A DNA stretch of 38,688 bases, taken from contig ONCH01000043.1 in assembly GCA_900316265.1 (NCBI GenBank), positions 1 to 38,688 of the forward strand, given 5' to 3'. The position numbers and the translations under genes are program-made. Shown piece by piece: positions 30,707 through 38,688 of this stretch (the first letter of the stretch is position 1; the number at the start of each line of letters is the position of its first letter). The notes below the pieces were generated by a model that saw only the letters and a program-made list of their open reading frames with translations, did no database searches and was not told where the DNA came from. This DNA is from an uncultured Prevotellaceae bacterium. Its GTDB lineage: Bacteria > Bacteroidota > Bacteroidia > Bacteroidales > Bacteroidaceae.

Positions 30707-30737
30707 CAAAGATAATGATTATTTCTGATAATCACAA
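30707..30737 (-). promoter_or_regulatory. Promoter of the YafQ-type toxin-antitoxin operon
   Basis: Minus strand TTG (30735-30737), 20 bp, TATCTTTG (30707-30714), 29 bp before the start at 30677. The A/T-rich palindrome ATAATTAT around 30693-30700 could be an operator. Confidence 0.75.
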
Positions 30738-30785
30738 GAAAACTACAATAATTATTCCCTTTTCCAATTCCTTTCAAAAAAATCT

Positions 30786-31389
30786 GGGAAGCAACTGACA
30801 AATGGTAAGAGAGAAAAATGCCTGCTCATTCTCTCACCAGCCAGCGCTTCCCAGTAGGTCAAAAGACTGTCGCGTTTAATTCACGTTGACGTACCTACCC
30901 TCACGGGCCAGACGCCATTATTAATCAAATTTCAAACTATATAAGAATATAGTTGTCGCGAAGCGAGGACTCGAACCTCTCGTCTTGCCCACCGACTGGG
31001 CGCTTCCGTTATACATCTTCCCTCTTCCTTCTTCCTTCTTACCTCTTACATCTTACATCTTCATAGTACAGCTATTACGGGTCGTTATTAGGCTAACTAG
31101 CGTTCGTATTAGCCTAGCTAGAATCTGTATTAGGCTTATTCCTGACACTTCCCACCTATGGCCTGTAATGCCTATCTACACTAGGCTCTCCAGCGGGGAA
31201 GTCTTCTCGTAACACTTCCCTAACACTTCCCTAGGTTCCATCGTTTTCTCAATACCCAGATACCTCTCTTCGGATTCCCATTCCTGGGAGGTCTGGGGGA
31301 AGTCTTGGGGAAGTCTTTTGCAAACACTTCCCCTCTCGCAATCCCTTTCTACACGGCCTTTCCGAGAGATTTGGGGAAGTGGGGAGGTC
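30786..31389 (-). repeat. Dispersed structured element, copy C (inverted, longest)
   Basis: This is the reverse complement of the layout in copies A and B. Read on the minus strand it has the GGGAAGTGT-rich left part (31389-31140), three iterons at 21-bp spacing (31086-31136), seven heptamers, hairpin I GCCCA-GTCGG-TGGGC, hairpin II with loop TTCGAGT, hairpin III AACTATA/TATAGTT, and hairpin V GGGAAGC/GCTTCCC followed by an A-to-T-rich run. Hairpin IV is mostly missing: about 46 bp present in copy B are deleted between GAATTAAA and GCGACAG. With copy A it forms a long inverted repeat 29 kb apart. Confidence 0.85.
31086..31136 (-). repeat. Three 9-bp iterons at 21-bp spacing (copy C)
   Basis: On the plus strand TATTAGGCT at 31086-31094, TATTAGCCT (one change) at 31107-31115 and TATTAGGCT at 31128-31136. 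Spacing equals that of copy A although the spacers differ. Confidence 0.85.
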
Positions 31390-31463
31390 CTTTTTTGTTT
31401 TACACAAAAAAACGAGGCATCTGTTGGATGTCTCGGCGGATATTATTTTCTAAAAGGGAAATG

Positions 31464-31550
31464 CTACTCGTGCATATTCTGTGCGTGACATGCATCGCTA
31501 ACGATGATGGTGTCTTCCTCTATCGTGTAGGCATAGTACTTATACTGCAT
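31464..31550 (-). pseudogene. C-terminal remnant of a toxin gene (28 codons)
   Basis: The minus strand encodes M-Q-Y-K-Y-Y-A-Y-T-I-E-E-D-T-I-I-V-S-D, then A-C-H-A-Q-N-M-H-E and a stop at 31464-31466. The end matches the last third of the putative toxin at 5222-5524. Only this part is left; its frame starts inside the last codons of the antitoxin gene, so most of the toxin was deleted at the junction. The antitoxin remains whole. Confidence 0.75.
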
Positions 31551-31803
31551 CTTTCTGGTCGTATATGGCTTTGATGTCCTTCATGACAAGTTCATAGGCC
31601 TCTTCAGGAGTATAGAACTCTTTATCCATGTCGCTGAACTCTTCTACGACAGGTTCATCAAGCATAGGAACTGTCACAGCGGGTCTCACGCTTTCAGCCA
31701 ACATAGTTATCAGCTGTAGTTTCTCGCTATTGTCGAGTTTCTTCGCATGGTTCCACGCCTTAGCGAAGGGTGTCGCTGTACGCCGCTTTGTTATCGTTGC
31801 CAT
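31540..31803 (-). CDS. Orphan antitoxin-like protein (87 aa)
   Basis: An 87-residue protein, M-A-T-I-T-K-R-R-T-A-T-P-F-A-K-A-W at the N-terminus, with an acidic second half (E-E-F-S-D-M-D-K-E-F-Y-T-P-E-E-A) that fits a toxin-binding tail. The frame is open 14 codons further, but the -7 box TATCTTTG (31826-31833) lies there, so the Met at 31803 is the start. The toxin that should follow is reduced to 28 codons, overlapping this gene's end. It may be kept as an antidote to related toxins or simply persist. Confidence 0.7.
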   Translation of the reverse strand: MATITKRRTATPFAKAWNHAKKLDNSEKLQLITMLAESVRPAVTVPMLDEPVVEEFSDMDKEFYTPEEAYELVMKDIKAIYDQKDAV

Positions 31804-31825
31804 ATTCTTCACATTTTTATGTCTG

Positions 31826-31856
31826 CAAAGATAAGGATTTCCCATGAAACCTCCAA
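31826..31856 (-). promoter_or_regulatory. Promoter of the orphan antitoxin gene
   Basis: Minus strand TTG (31854-31856), 20 bp, TATCTTTG (31826-31833), 22 bp before the start at 31803. Confidence 0.75.
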
Positions 31857-31893
31857 GGAAATTTCAAAATAATTATCCGTCGTTACCATTATT

Positions 31894-31983
31894 TCAAAGA
31901 TCGATTGAGCGAGTAAAGAGCTTAGAGCTCGCTCTTTTGCTCTTTCGAGCGTAGCGTTTTTCGAGGCGTAGCCTCAAAGATCG
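31894..31983. repeat. Hairpin-rich segment flanked by 10-bp direct repeats
   Basis: TCAAAGATCG occurs at 31894-31903 and 31974-31983. Between them are inverted repeats GAGCGAG/CTCGCTC and GAGGC-GTA-GCCTC. No gene is seen between 31857 and 32164 other than these and the element fragment that follows. Confidence 0.6.
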
Positions 31984-31993
31984 CTTTTCTTTT

Positions 31994-32045
31994 GTCGCAA
32001 AGCGAGGAATCGAACCTCTCATCTTGCCGCCAACCGGCTACCTGC
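31994..32045 (-). repeat. Dispersed structured element, copy D (hairpins I and II only)
   Basis: On the minus strand GCCG-GTTGG-CGGC (hairpin I) is followed by AAGATG, then AGAGG-TTCGATT-CCTCG (hairpin II) and CTTTGCGAC. The order equals that of copy C, but the sequence of stem I differs while pairing is kept. The rest of the element is absent. Confidence 0.7.
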
Positions 32046-32110
32046 GTATTTTAAAAATCTGGGACGCAATTGGCGCTCCATATGCCATGCGCCCCAGAAA
32101 ACAACGTTTT

Positions 32111-32150
32111 GAGAGACATATAAATGACTAATCTAAGAATAGTGTCTCTT
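32111..32150. terminator. Hairpin downstream of the 44-aa peptide gene
   Basis: AGAGACA (32112-32118) pairs with TGTCTCT (32143-32149) around a 24-nt loop, about 15 bp after the peptide stop on the minus strand. There is no T-run, so the terminator role is tentative. Confidence 0.4.
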
Positions 32151-32164
32151 CATTGTGTCGTCAA

Positions 32165-32299
32165 TTAATAGTCTCCGTCCTCTCCAACTTCTGAACCGGG
32201 ATTGTGAATCTCTGTTCCGTCGCCGCTGGCGCACAGGAACTTGGCGACTTGAATCTCAACAACTTCAAACTCTGGAGCGAGATAAGATTTCTTGTCCAT
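32165..32299 (-). CDS. Small peptide of the Bacteroidetes 'PExEVVE' type (44 aa)
   Basis: It encodes 44 residues, M-D-K-K-S-Y-L-A-P-E-F-E-V-V-E-I-Q-V, then A-K-F-L-C-A-S-G-D-G-T-E-I, ending E-D-G-D-Y. Short peptides with K-Y-x-x-P-x-x-E-V-V-x-[IL], a hydrophobic stretch and then an S-G-x-G region are frequent in Bacteroides and Prevotella genomes, often annotated as hypothetical; their role is not known to me. It lies 105 bp downstream of the giant protein gene on the same strand, past a strong hairpin, and has no clear -7 box, so it may depend on read-through. It has one Cys. Confidence 0.75.
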   Translation of the reverse strand: MDKKSYLAPEFEVVEIQVAKFLCASGDGTEIHNPGSEVGEDGDY

Positions 32300-32341
32300 A
32301 ATCTTGTTTGTTCTTTTTGTGTTTAATCGTTTGTAAATTTA

Positions 32342-32387
32342 AAGGAACTCACTCACGTCCCATCAATAGTATGTGAGCGAGTTCCTT
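32342..32387 (-). terminator. Intrinsic terminator or attenuator after the giant protein gene
   Basis: AAGGAACTCACTCAC (32342-32356) pairs with GTGAGCGAGTTCCTT (32373-32387) with a single mismatch and a 16-nt loop. On the minus strand it lies 17 bp past the stop codon and is followed by TTTAAATTT. It separates the giant gene from the 44-residue peptide gene. Confidence 0.75.
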
Positions 32388-32403
32388 GAATAGTCAGAGA
32401 TTA

Positions 32404-35400
32404 TTACTTAATAACAACCTTTTTACCGTCCTTAACATAAACACCCTTCTCTACAGGAGCCTTGTCAAGCTTCATACCGTTAACAGTATACCAGCCCTCA
32501 GCGGCAATCTCAGTGCCGTCAGCAGCAATCTGCTTGATAGCGGTAGCACCGTTAGCATCCATATCCTCAACGAAGATACGAGCATTAACGCTTGTCTTAA
32601 CAAGGTAAGCAGCCAGCGGGTTCAGGTAAATAGAACCTTCAGGATTACCACCTACCCAAGGATCGCTGTCACCCTCGTTGTTGGGGAAGCTCCACAGAGC
32701 ATTGTCGATGTGAGTGCGCTCATAGACACCTACAAAGTGAGGATCACTCTCTGAACCGGCTGTGACGGTCCAAGACTCAGGCTTCTCAATCGTTACGTTG
32801 TTGATAACGACCGTGCTCATGTTAACATTAACAGACTCGGTCTCAGCATCGTTCATCTTGTTAACCTTCATCAGAATTGGAGTGTTGGCAGGAATCATGC
32901 CCATCTCCAGTTGGAAGTGAACCTGATCACCCTTAGAGGTCTCAGTGTTCAAAGTGTTAATGATAGCATAGTCAAATACCTTTGACAGCTTAGATGCGCT
33001 GATAGCAAATGGGAAGATAAATGAGTTCCACTTCTTAGGCTGCAGATTGCGGCTGCTGAAGGTAACATTGACAGTCTTACCGTCAAGTACCTCAATCACG
33101 CCCTGAACATCGTTGCTACGAGCCAGCGTGATAGTCTCAGCTGTGTTGACAACAGTCAGCTTAGCAGTGTACTTTGCATCTTCTGCCCATACGTAGTTGT
33201 CGTTGTCGAATGACAGAACGATACCCTCATTGTATACACCAGGAATATTGGTGTCAGCATTGATGTTCAGTTCAGCTTTCAGCTCGTCACCCTCGACAGC
33301 ACCCTGGATCTCGAATGCATCGGGATCGAGCAGAGTGGTCTCACCCATTGCGAGAGCCTGATCCTGTACAGTGGCAGTCAGCTTAGCAGGAGTGATGATG
33401 TACTGTCCGTCAACGTAGCTGGCATCAGTGATAGTGTAGTTAGGAGCTACAGCACCAGAGAGCTTGATGATATAGGTACCAACATTCTTGGTTCCCTCTC
33501 CCTCTACATTTTCCACTACAGTTGCAGAAGGCAGTGTATCGAAGATGTCAGCGATAGCGTCGCCAGCGTCCATGCCTGATACTGCCAGGTCGTTAGGTGT
33601 TACCTCTACTACAGCATCTTCACCATTGTAGGCCCTCTCGATGGAGTTCTTCAAGGCGATGATCAGAGCAGCAGGAGTAATCTCAAAGTCAGCATTCTCG
33701 GCAACTACAGGAGTCTCGTAGTTAGCGAATACATCAGCATCGGTGTCGACATTAATCTTGATAACCTTCTCGTATGTACCAACTTCGTTAACATCAGCGT
33801 TTGTGCGCTCGATAGTGATGGCAGCAAGGATTGCAGCCTTATCGGTAATAACAGCACCCTCAAGTGCAATGTAGTCCGCAGCAGCGTACACGGGTTCAGC
33901 AGCACCATAAGCCTTGCTGAACTCTTTACCCTCAGCGAAGTTGACAGCCAGAGGAGCAGCGCTGATAGTCAGCTGGCCCTTAACGTCGTTAGCCTTGATG
34001 TCGTAGTTGTCAGCCTTGAACTTAGTAGCATCAACTGTCAGGTCATATGTACCAACGTTTACAGCAGCAGGAGCAGTTACAGCACCCTCAGAAATGGTAA
34101 CAACACTTGCGTCGTCGTTCTTCTTCAGACCGCCGAAGACGAACTTAGTGTCACCAACCAGGTTATCGTCGGTAATTACATCGGTACCATCGTAAACCTT
34201 AGCATAGTTAGCAGAGCTTACCAGCAGGGTTGCAGGAGTGATCGTGAAGGTCTTAACGTAGCTTTCAGCATCATTCTCCAGTGCATAGTTTGCAGCAGGA
34301 GTGATCGTGAAGGTGTACTCACCAGCGTTGACAGCCTCAGTAGCAGACTTCACAACATTGTACTCAGTACCCTCGGTCAGACCCTCAGCAGTCAGCTCAG
34401 GCAGCTGATTCTCAGAGCTGTACACAGCCTCTGTAGCGCTCAGAGAGAATGCAGTCTCTGGCAGGATAACAGGAGTAATAGTGAAAGTCTTCGTGTAGCT
34501 TTCAACATTATCTGTCAGATAGTAGTTGTCACTTGGAGTGATCGTGAAGGTGTACTCACCGACATTGATAGCCTCTTCAGGAGCAACAACTGTGAAGTCA
34601 ACGTCCTGCTCCAGACCAGTAGCAGCTTTCAGAGTTGGCAGCTGATTAGCTGTGTTGTAAACCTCAGTCTCAGAAGTCAGAGCGAAGCCGTCAGCCAGCT
34701 CAGCCTTGTTGATGGTCAGAGTCTTAACATAAGTATTACCCTCAGCAGCATAGTTACCCAGACCGGTGTAGGTGAAGGTGTAAGTAGCGGCATCCTTCAG
34801 TACAGTAGCCTCTGTTACGTCTTCCTCACCCTTAGTGATTACCAACTCATAGTCGGTACCATTAGTCAGCTTCTTGAATGAACCATTGATTTTGTCATAC
34901 AGGTCCAAAGCGTCAGCAGCGGGCTTAAAGTTCTGATTCTTGTCATAAGTTACGACGATGCCGTCCTCATAAGGTTCCATCCATGCACTGGCAACGACTT
35001 CCCAAGCTCTCTGCAGAATAGTCTTAGACAGAACAACATCAGAAACAAAGTCGTTGTGGTTAACATCACCGTCGATCTTATAATAGAGGTTATACTCACC
35101 CTCGTTGACACCAGTTGTCAGGGCGTCACCCCAGTTCTTGCCGTCAGCGCTGTACTTGAATATACCATAGTTCTTATTTTCTTTCCAGCTTGCAGGCTCG
35201 AACAGATCCTTCTCGCTACCGTCGAACTTTACAGGGGCCTCAATAGCCTTAGGAGCTTCGAAGTCAGCAGCAACGATGTTTGCCTTGTTGATTTTCAGAG
35301 TACCATTGTTGTGGAACTGGATAGTGTAGTTATCCTTGCTTGCACCATTAACAACAACCTTAGAGAAGTTGTATGAGCCAGCATCACTACCAACAGTTTC

Positions 35401-38400
35401 GGGGAACGAATATGTGAACTCGTCGCCAACCATCAGGTCACCGTTAGTCAGAACGAATGCCTCGCCCTCTACAGGATCGAAAGTCTCGCCAGTCCATGTA
35501 GCCTCCTGGTTGCCCAGAGAGTACTCAAGGTGAGCCTTGTTAATCTTAACATTTACTACTCCAGATTTAGTAGCAATAGAATAGTTAGGATTAACGTCGA
35601 ACTTATAATTAACTGAATAGGTACCGGCATCCTTAGCAGTAGGAATAGCGTCACCGAACTCGCCCTCACCAAGAGCGTACTGGATGGTTGCACCTTCAGC
35701 GCTACCAGCGTTAACAAGAGCCTGCTCAAGACCATTATAGCTCAAAGCAATTGCTGTAGGAACAACTGGAGTAACTGGCTTCTGAGCGATAGTTACAGCA
35801 ATCTGCTGTGCAGCAACGTCATTATAGTTCGTGCCACCTTCTACCTTATAGTAAACAGTGTAACCGCCAGCGTCCATACCAGTAGGAATAGCTTCTGCAT
35901 AGTCCACATTGTTGAGAGAGTACTTCAGAGTACCACCACTTGTAGAACCTGCAGCAACCAGATCCTGATCTTCGCCATTGAAAGTCAGATTGTTAGCTGT
36001 AGGAGCTGTAACTGTAGCTTTTGCCTTAGCAATAGTGAAGTCTGCAGTCATTACAGCAGCAGCATAGTCTGATGTTTCAGCGATAGTGGCCTTAACAGTA
36101 TATTCACCAGCATCAGTAGGAACAGTAGATGAGAACGCATCAGCACCCTTAACTGAGTAGGTGTATTCAACCGTTTCGATACCAAATTTAGCATCAGCCA
36201 CAGGAGCATTAGCAGTTGCGCCGTATGTCCAACCTTCGATAATCAGAGACTTAATCGCATTGTTAGTCTGAGCAATTTTGAAGGTTGTAGTGCTCTCAGC
36301 AGCAGCATAGTTATCTGTAGCAGCTACGCTAGCCTTTACAGTATGAGTACCAGCAGCAGTTGGAACGGTCTCTGAATATACAGAAGAGCCTGCAGCAAGA
36401 TAGGTGAAGACTGGGGTACCGAATTTAGCAGTAGCCGCAGGATCATTAGCATCGCCGCTAAATGTCCAACCTTCGATAGTCAGATTAGTTATCGCATTCG
36501 GAGCCTGAGTAATCTTGACCTCCTTAGCATCAACAAGAGCATCAACATCTGTATAGTTCTTGTCAGCAACAAACTTGTAGTTTACAAGATAAGCAGCATT
36601 GTTAGCTTTAACATCCGTAGCGACAGGTACTGTTTCTGTCCACTCGCCACCATCTAACTGGTACATCCACTTACCATTGGTGTTTGCACCAGCCTGAATC
36701 AAGCTAATTTCGTCACCTGAATAAACCAGAGCCTCAGCAGTCTGGTCTGTAGGAGCAGCACCACCGGCAGCAGTTGGGATAACGATAGCATCAAGTGCTA
36801 CAGCAGCCTGATCCTCGTAGTCACCACCACCATCGAGCTTGTAAGATACTACATAAGAACCTGCGTCCTTAGCCGTAGGCAGAGCTGTTGACCATGCTGG
36901 CTCAGCAACAGCCACACCGTCAACCGAAGTAATAGCATACTTCAGCGTACCACCAGTTGTAGTACCTGCAGCAATCAAAGTCTGAATATTATTATTGAAG
37001 GCCACTACAGAAGCTGCCGTAGGAGCAGTAACTGTAGCCGCTTTTGCCTTAATGGTCAGTGTAATCACCTGATTCATAAAATCAGGGGTATAGTTAGACT
37101 TGTTCGGATCAGCTACTTCCACAGCAAACTGATGGGTTCCTGCACTATAAACTGTCTCAGCATTAAATGCCTCGCCATCCATCGTTACATTCAGCAGACG
37201 ATTGGTATCATTCAGACCGAAGAGTACGTTTTTCTTAGTTTCATCATTATTATCAGCACTTACCCAGCCGCTGGTCTTAATAAGAGGATAGGCATCAATG
37301 GGAGCACCATAAGTGAAATCACCTACTGGAGTAGAAGCAGAAACAGTCAGAGGCTTCTGAGCGATAGTAACAGTACCAAGTACAGTTTCATTCTCATCAT
37401 CCTTGTAGTTTCCAGAATTATCAGCAAAGAATTTGTAAGATACAGTATATGTATCAGCGTTAGTTGCCTTTACATTAGAATAAGCTGATGCCTCCTGTTT
37501 CGGATTTATTGCCTCATTACCCTTCCAATAGTACGTAGCATAACCACCGGTTACATCCGAAAAGAACTTTCCATCCTTTAAGAGTTTTTGTGCAGCACCA
37601 TTATAGGTCTTAATAGCTGCCATCTGTGGGGAACCTGTGTGCAGAACAGGGCTCTTATTGATAATTGCTGTACCGAGAGTCTGATCCTCAGTGATAGCGT
37701 TATAATTAGTGGCATCGTCACCACTTGGAACAAAGGTCCAAGTGATAGGATAGTTGACACCTTCCTTTACATTGGTTGCCTTTACATCAGCTGTCGCAGT
37801 AGCTGTATTCTCAACATCTGTGGTCCACTTGTATGTGAAAGTACCGGCAACAGCTGCAGAATTAACACCAGTTACTGTAGGAGCAGTTTTAATGAGTTCA
37901 TGTGCATAAGTGTCGTATGTCACAGGGTCAATAACAGCACCCGAAGTAATAGTAACATTTATCTTTTCAATTGTGGTAACACCCCAAGTTCCATCATTAG
38001 TCGTAGGAGAGGTGTAATCATTATGGTTTTCATCACCCGTAATTTTTACACGCACGTTATACGTACCTGCATTAACGGCCTTGGGCATATCAGCAACCCA
38101 GCCGCTACCTGATGATATTCCAACTTTATACTGAACCGTACCACGGCTTACACCGCCTGTCCAAGCAAAAGTAGCAGCATCATAGTCAGCAACTCCGTCA
38201 TACGGCTTTGTCCCCTTACCTTCTAAAGAGAAGTCTTCAGAAGTAATGTCACGCTTCTGGATTGTAATGTTACCAATAAACTTTACATCACCATCCTCTT
38301 CATAGTTGTCACCATCTTTCGAAATGTAGTAGTACAGATAATACTTACCTGCACCAATTCCAACAGAAGGAGTAGCTGTCCATCCATCAGTACCAATAGT

Positions 38401-38634
38401 GGGTTCAACAGGATCTGTCTCACTCTTGATAACAAAATAATGGAAACCATCTCCCGAAGCAGTGTTGTAATTCTGCTTCAGAACACCTGCTGTAATCAAC
38501 ACTAACTCAGCACCATCATTATAGGTAGGAGCAGTCGCAACCAATGCTGGCGCTTTCGCAGCCGTTGGTTTTGTTGCCCATGCCACATACGGCAAGAGTG
38601 TCAACAGCATCAAAATAAGAAAATGTTTTCTCAT
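32404..38634 (-). CDS. Giant secreted modular protein with MBG/YDG-type repeats (2076 aa)
   Basis: A signal peptide (residues 1-20, M-R-K-H-F then a Leu-rich stretch and Y-V-A-W-A) is followed by roughly 20 beta-sandwich modules of 70-100 residues. Each ends in a pattern like D-A-G-x-Y-x-V-x-Y-K, N-Y and V-T-I-x-K. The C-terminal third has recognisable YDG (A-K-V-Y-D-G-T-D) and MBG 'YGX' (K-A-Y-G-A-A-E-P-V-Y) modules. Two neighbouring modules (about 34225-34710) are close copies, both with E-Y-T-F-T-I-T-P. The last 40 residues, G-W-Y-T-V-N-G-M-K-L-D-K-A-P then K-G-V-Y-V-K-D-G-K-K-V-V-I-K, resemble the C-terminal segment of many Prevotella surface proteins and may be a sorting signal. There is no enzyme domain. 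Probable adhesin or surface-layer filament. A/T-rich leader without a clear -7 box. Confidence 0.85.
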   Translation of the reverse strand: MRKHFLILMLLTLLPYVAWATKPTAAKAPALVATAPTYNDGAELVLITAGVLKQNYNTASGDGFHYFVIKSETDPVEPTIGTDGWTATPSVGIGAGKYYLYYYISKDGDNYEEDGDVKFIGNITIQKRDITSEDFSLEGKGTKPYDGVADYDAATFAWTGGVSRGTVQYKVGISSGSGWVADMPKAVNAGTYNVRVKITGDENHNDYTSPTTNDGTWGVTTIEKINVTITSGAVIDPVTYDTYAHELIKTAPTVTGVNSAAVAGTFTYKWTTDVENTATATADVKATNVKEGVNYPITWTFVPSGDDATNYNAITEDQTLGTAIINKSPVLHTGSPQMAAIKTYNGAAQKLLKDGKFFSDVTGGYATYYWKGNEAINPKQEASAYSNVKATNADTYTVSYKFFADNSGNYKDDENETVLGTVTIAQKPLTVSASTPVGDFTYGAPIDAYPLIKTSGWVSADNNDETKKNVLFGLNDTNRLLNVTMDGEAFNAETVYSAGTHQFAVEVADPNKSNYTPDFMNQVITLTIKAKAATVTAPTAASVVAFNNNIQTLIAAGTTTGGTLKYAITSVDGVAVAEPAWSTALPTAKDAGSYVVSYKLDGGGDYEDQAAVALDAIVIPTAAGGAAPTDQTAEALVYSGDEISLIQAGANTNGKWMYQLDGGEWTETVPVATDVKANNAAYLVNYKFVADKNYTDVDALVDAKEVKITQAPNAITNLTIEGWTFSGDANDPAATAKFGTPVFTYLAAGSSVYSETVPTAAGTHTVKASVAATDNYAAAESTTTFKIAQTNNAIKSLIIEGWTYGATANAPVADAKFGIETVEYTYSVKGADAFSSTVPTDAGEYTVKATIAETSDYAAAVMTADFTIAKAKATVTAPTANNLTFNGEDQDLVAAGSTSGGTLKYSLNNVDYAEAIPTGMDAGGYTVYYKVEGGTNYNDVAAQQIAVTIAQKPVTPVVPTAIALSYNGLEQALVNAGSAEGATIQYALGEGEFGDAIPTAKDAGTYSVNYKFDVNPNYSIATKSGVVNVKINKAHLEYSLGNQEATWTGETFDPVEGEAFVLTNGDLMVGDEFTYSFPETVGSDAGSYNFSKVVVNGASKDNYTIQFHNNGTLKINKANIVAADFEAPKAIEAPVKFDGSEKDLFEPASWKENKNYGIFKYSADGKNWGDALTTGVNEGEYNLYYKIDGDVNHNDFVSDVVLSKTILQRAWEVVASAWMEPYEDGIVVTYDKNQNFKPAADALDLYDKINGSFKKLTNGTDYELVITKGEEDVTEATVLKDAATYTFTYTGLGNYAAEGNTYVKTLTINKAELADGFALTSETEVYNTANQLPTLKAATGLEQDVDFTVVAPEEAINVGEYTFTITPSDNYYLTDNVESYTKTFTITPVILPETAFSLSATEAVYSSENQLPELTAEGLTEGTEYNVVKSATEAVNAGEYTFTITPAANYALENDAESYVKTFTITPATLLVSSANYAKVYDGTDVITDDNLVGDTKFVFGGLKKNDDASVVTISEGAVTAPAAVNVGTYDLTVDATKFKADNYDIKANDVKGQLTISAAPLAVNFAEGKEFSKAYGAAEPVYAAADYIALEGAVITDKAAILAAITIERTNADVNEVGTYEKVIKINVDTDADVFANYETPVVAENADFEITPAALIIALKNSIERAYNGEDAVVEVTPNDLAVSGMDAGDAIADIFDTLPSATVVENVEGEGTKNVGTYIIKLSGAVAPNYTITDASYVDGQYIITPAKLTATVQDQALAMGETTLLDPDAFEIQGAVEGDELKAELNINADTNIPGVYNEGIVLSFDNDNYVWAEDAKYTAKLTVVNTAETITLARSNDVQGVIEVLDGKTVNVTFSSRNLQPKKWNSFIFPFAISASKLSKVFDYAIINTLNTETSKGDQVHFQLEMGMIPANTPILMKVNKMNDAETESVNVNMSTVVINNVTIEKPESWTVTAGSESDPHFVGVYERTHIDNALWSFPNNEGDSDPWVGGNPEGSIYLNPLAAYLVKTSVNARIFVEDMDANGATAIKQIAADGTEIAAEGWYTVNGMKLDKAPVEKGVYVKDGKKVVIK

Positions 38635-38688
38635 AATTTGAATGTTTTGATTGTTAATAAAATGTTAATAAAAAATTTAATTTAAAAT

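Overview
The window looks like chromosomal DNA of a member of Bacteroidales, most likely Prevotellaceae (Prevotella, Segatella or Xylanibacter type). The reasons are the many Bacteroidetes promoters (TAnnTTTG at -7, TTG or TTTG about 20 bp upstream), the near absence of Shine-Dalgarno sites, family types typical of the group (ORF6N protein, DUF4254, DUF6169-like, an ECF sigma factor with a one-helix partner) and the C-terminal segment of a large secreted protein. There is no rRNA, no complete tRNA and no CRISPR array.

Layout. 1-5.8 kb is an accessory region: a possible toxin-antitoxin (TA) pair, an ORF6N gene, a patch of pseudogene fragments, an MGMT-family gene, a DUF234-type ATPase, a recombinase remnant, an antitoxin/toxin pair, and copies of a structured dispersed repeat. 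5.9-30.2 kb is mostly housekeeping: a phosphoethanolamine transferase, an acetyltransferase, a helicase + pseudouridine synthase pair, DUF4254 + heptosyltransferase + rubredoxin, an envelope/translation cluster (PASTA protein, RluD-like, ddl, acyltransferase, lipoprotein), rpmH divergent from efp-GT2-radC, and a long minus-strand run topA-aroK-speA-argB-sigma-anti-sigma, then a Nudix hydrolase and a sialate O-acetylesterase. 30.2-32.1 kb is a second accessory patch: a YafQ-type TA pair, the repeat element in the opposite orientation, and an antitoxin with a decayed toxin. 32.2-38.6 kb holds a 44-residue peptide gene and a 2076-residue secreted protein built of MBG/YDG-type modules.

Two signals stand out. 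(1) A repeat element of about 0.6 kb occurs as a right end (1-109), a nearly full copy (1703-2274), a 3' half (4916-5216) and an inverted full copy (30786-31389), with a small fragment at 31994-32045. It carries three 9-bp iterons at exact 21-bp spacing, a heptamer array of variable length, a hairpin whose stem co-varies between copies, a tRNA T-arm-like hairpin, three more hairpins and a closing hairpin plus T-run. It lies next to each small TA-type module. (2) Several genes (topA, speA, argB, ddl, acyltransferase) have their own tandem repeat of 7, 8 or 9 bp running up to the start codon, each with a different unit.

Also notable: rpmH (L34) has no in-frame start codon because the sequence just before codon 3 is a promoter-like box, and pseudogene debris shows at least one deletion between short direct repeats. 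Function calls rest on reading motifs by eye; no database search was made.
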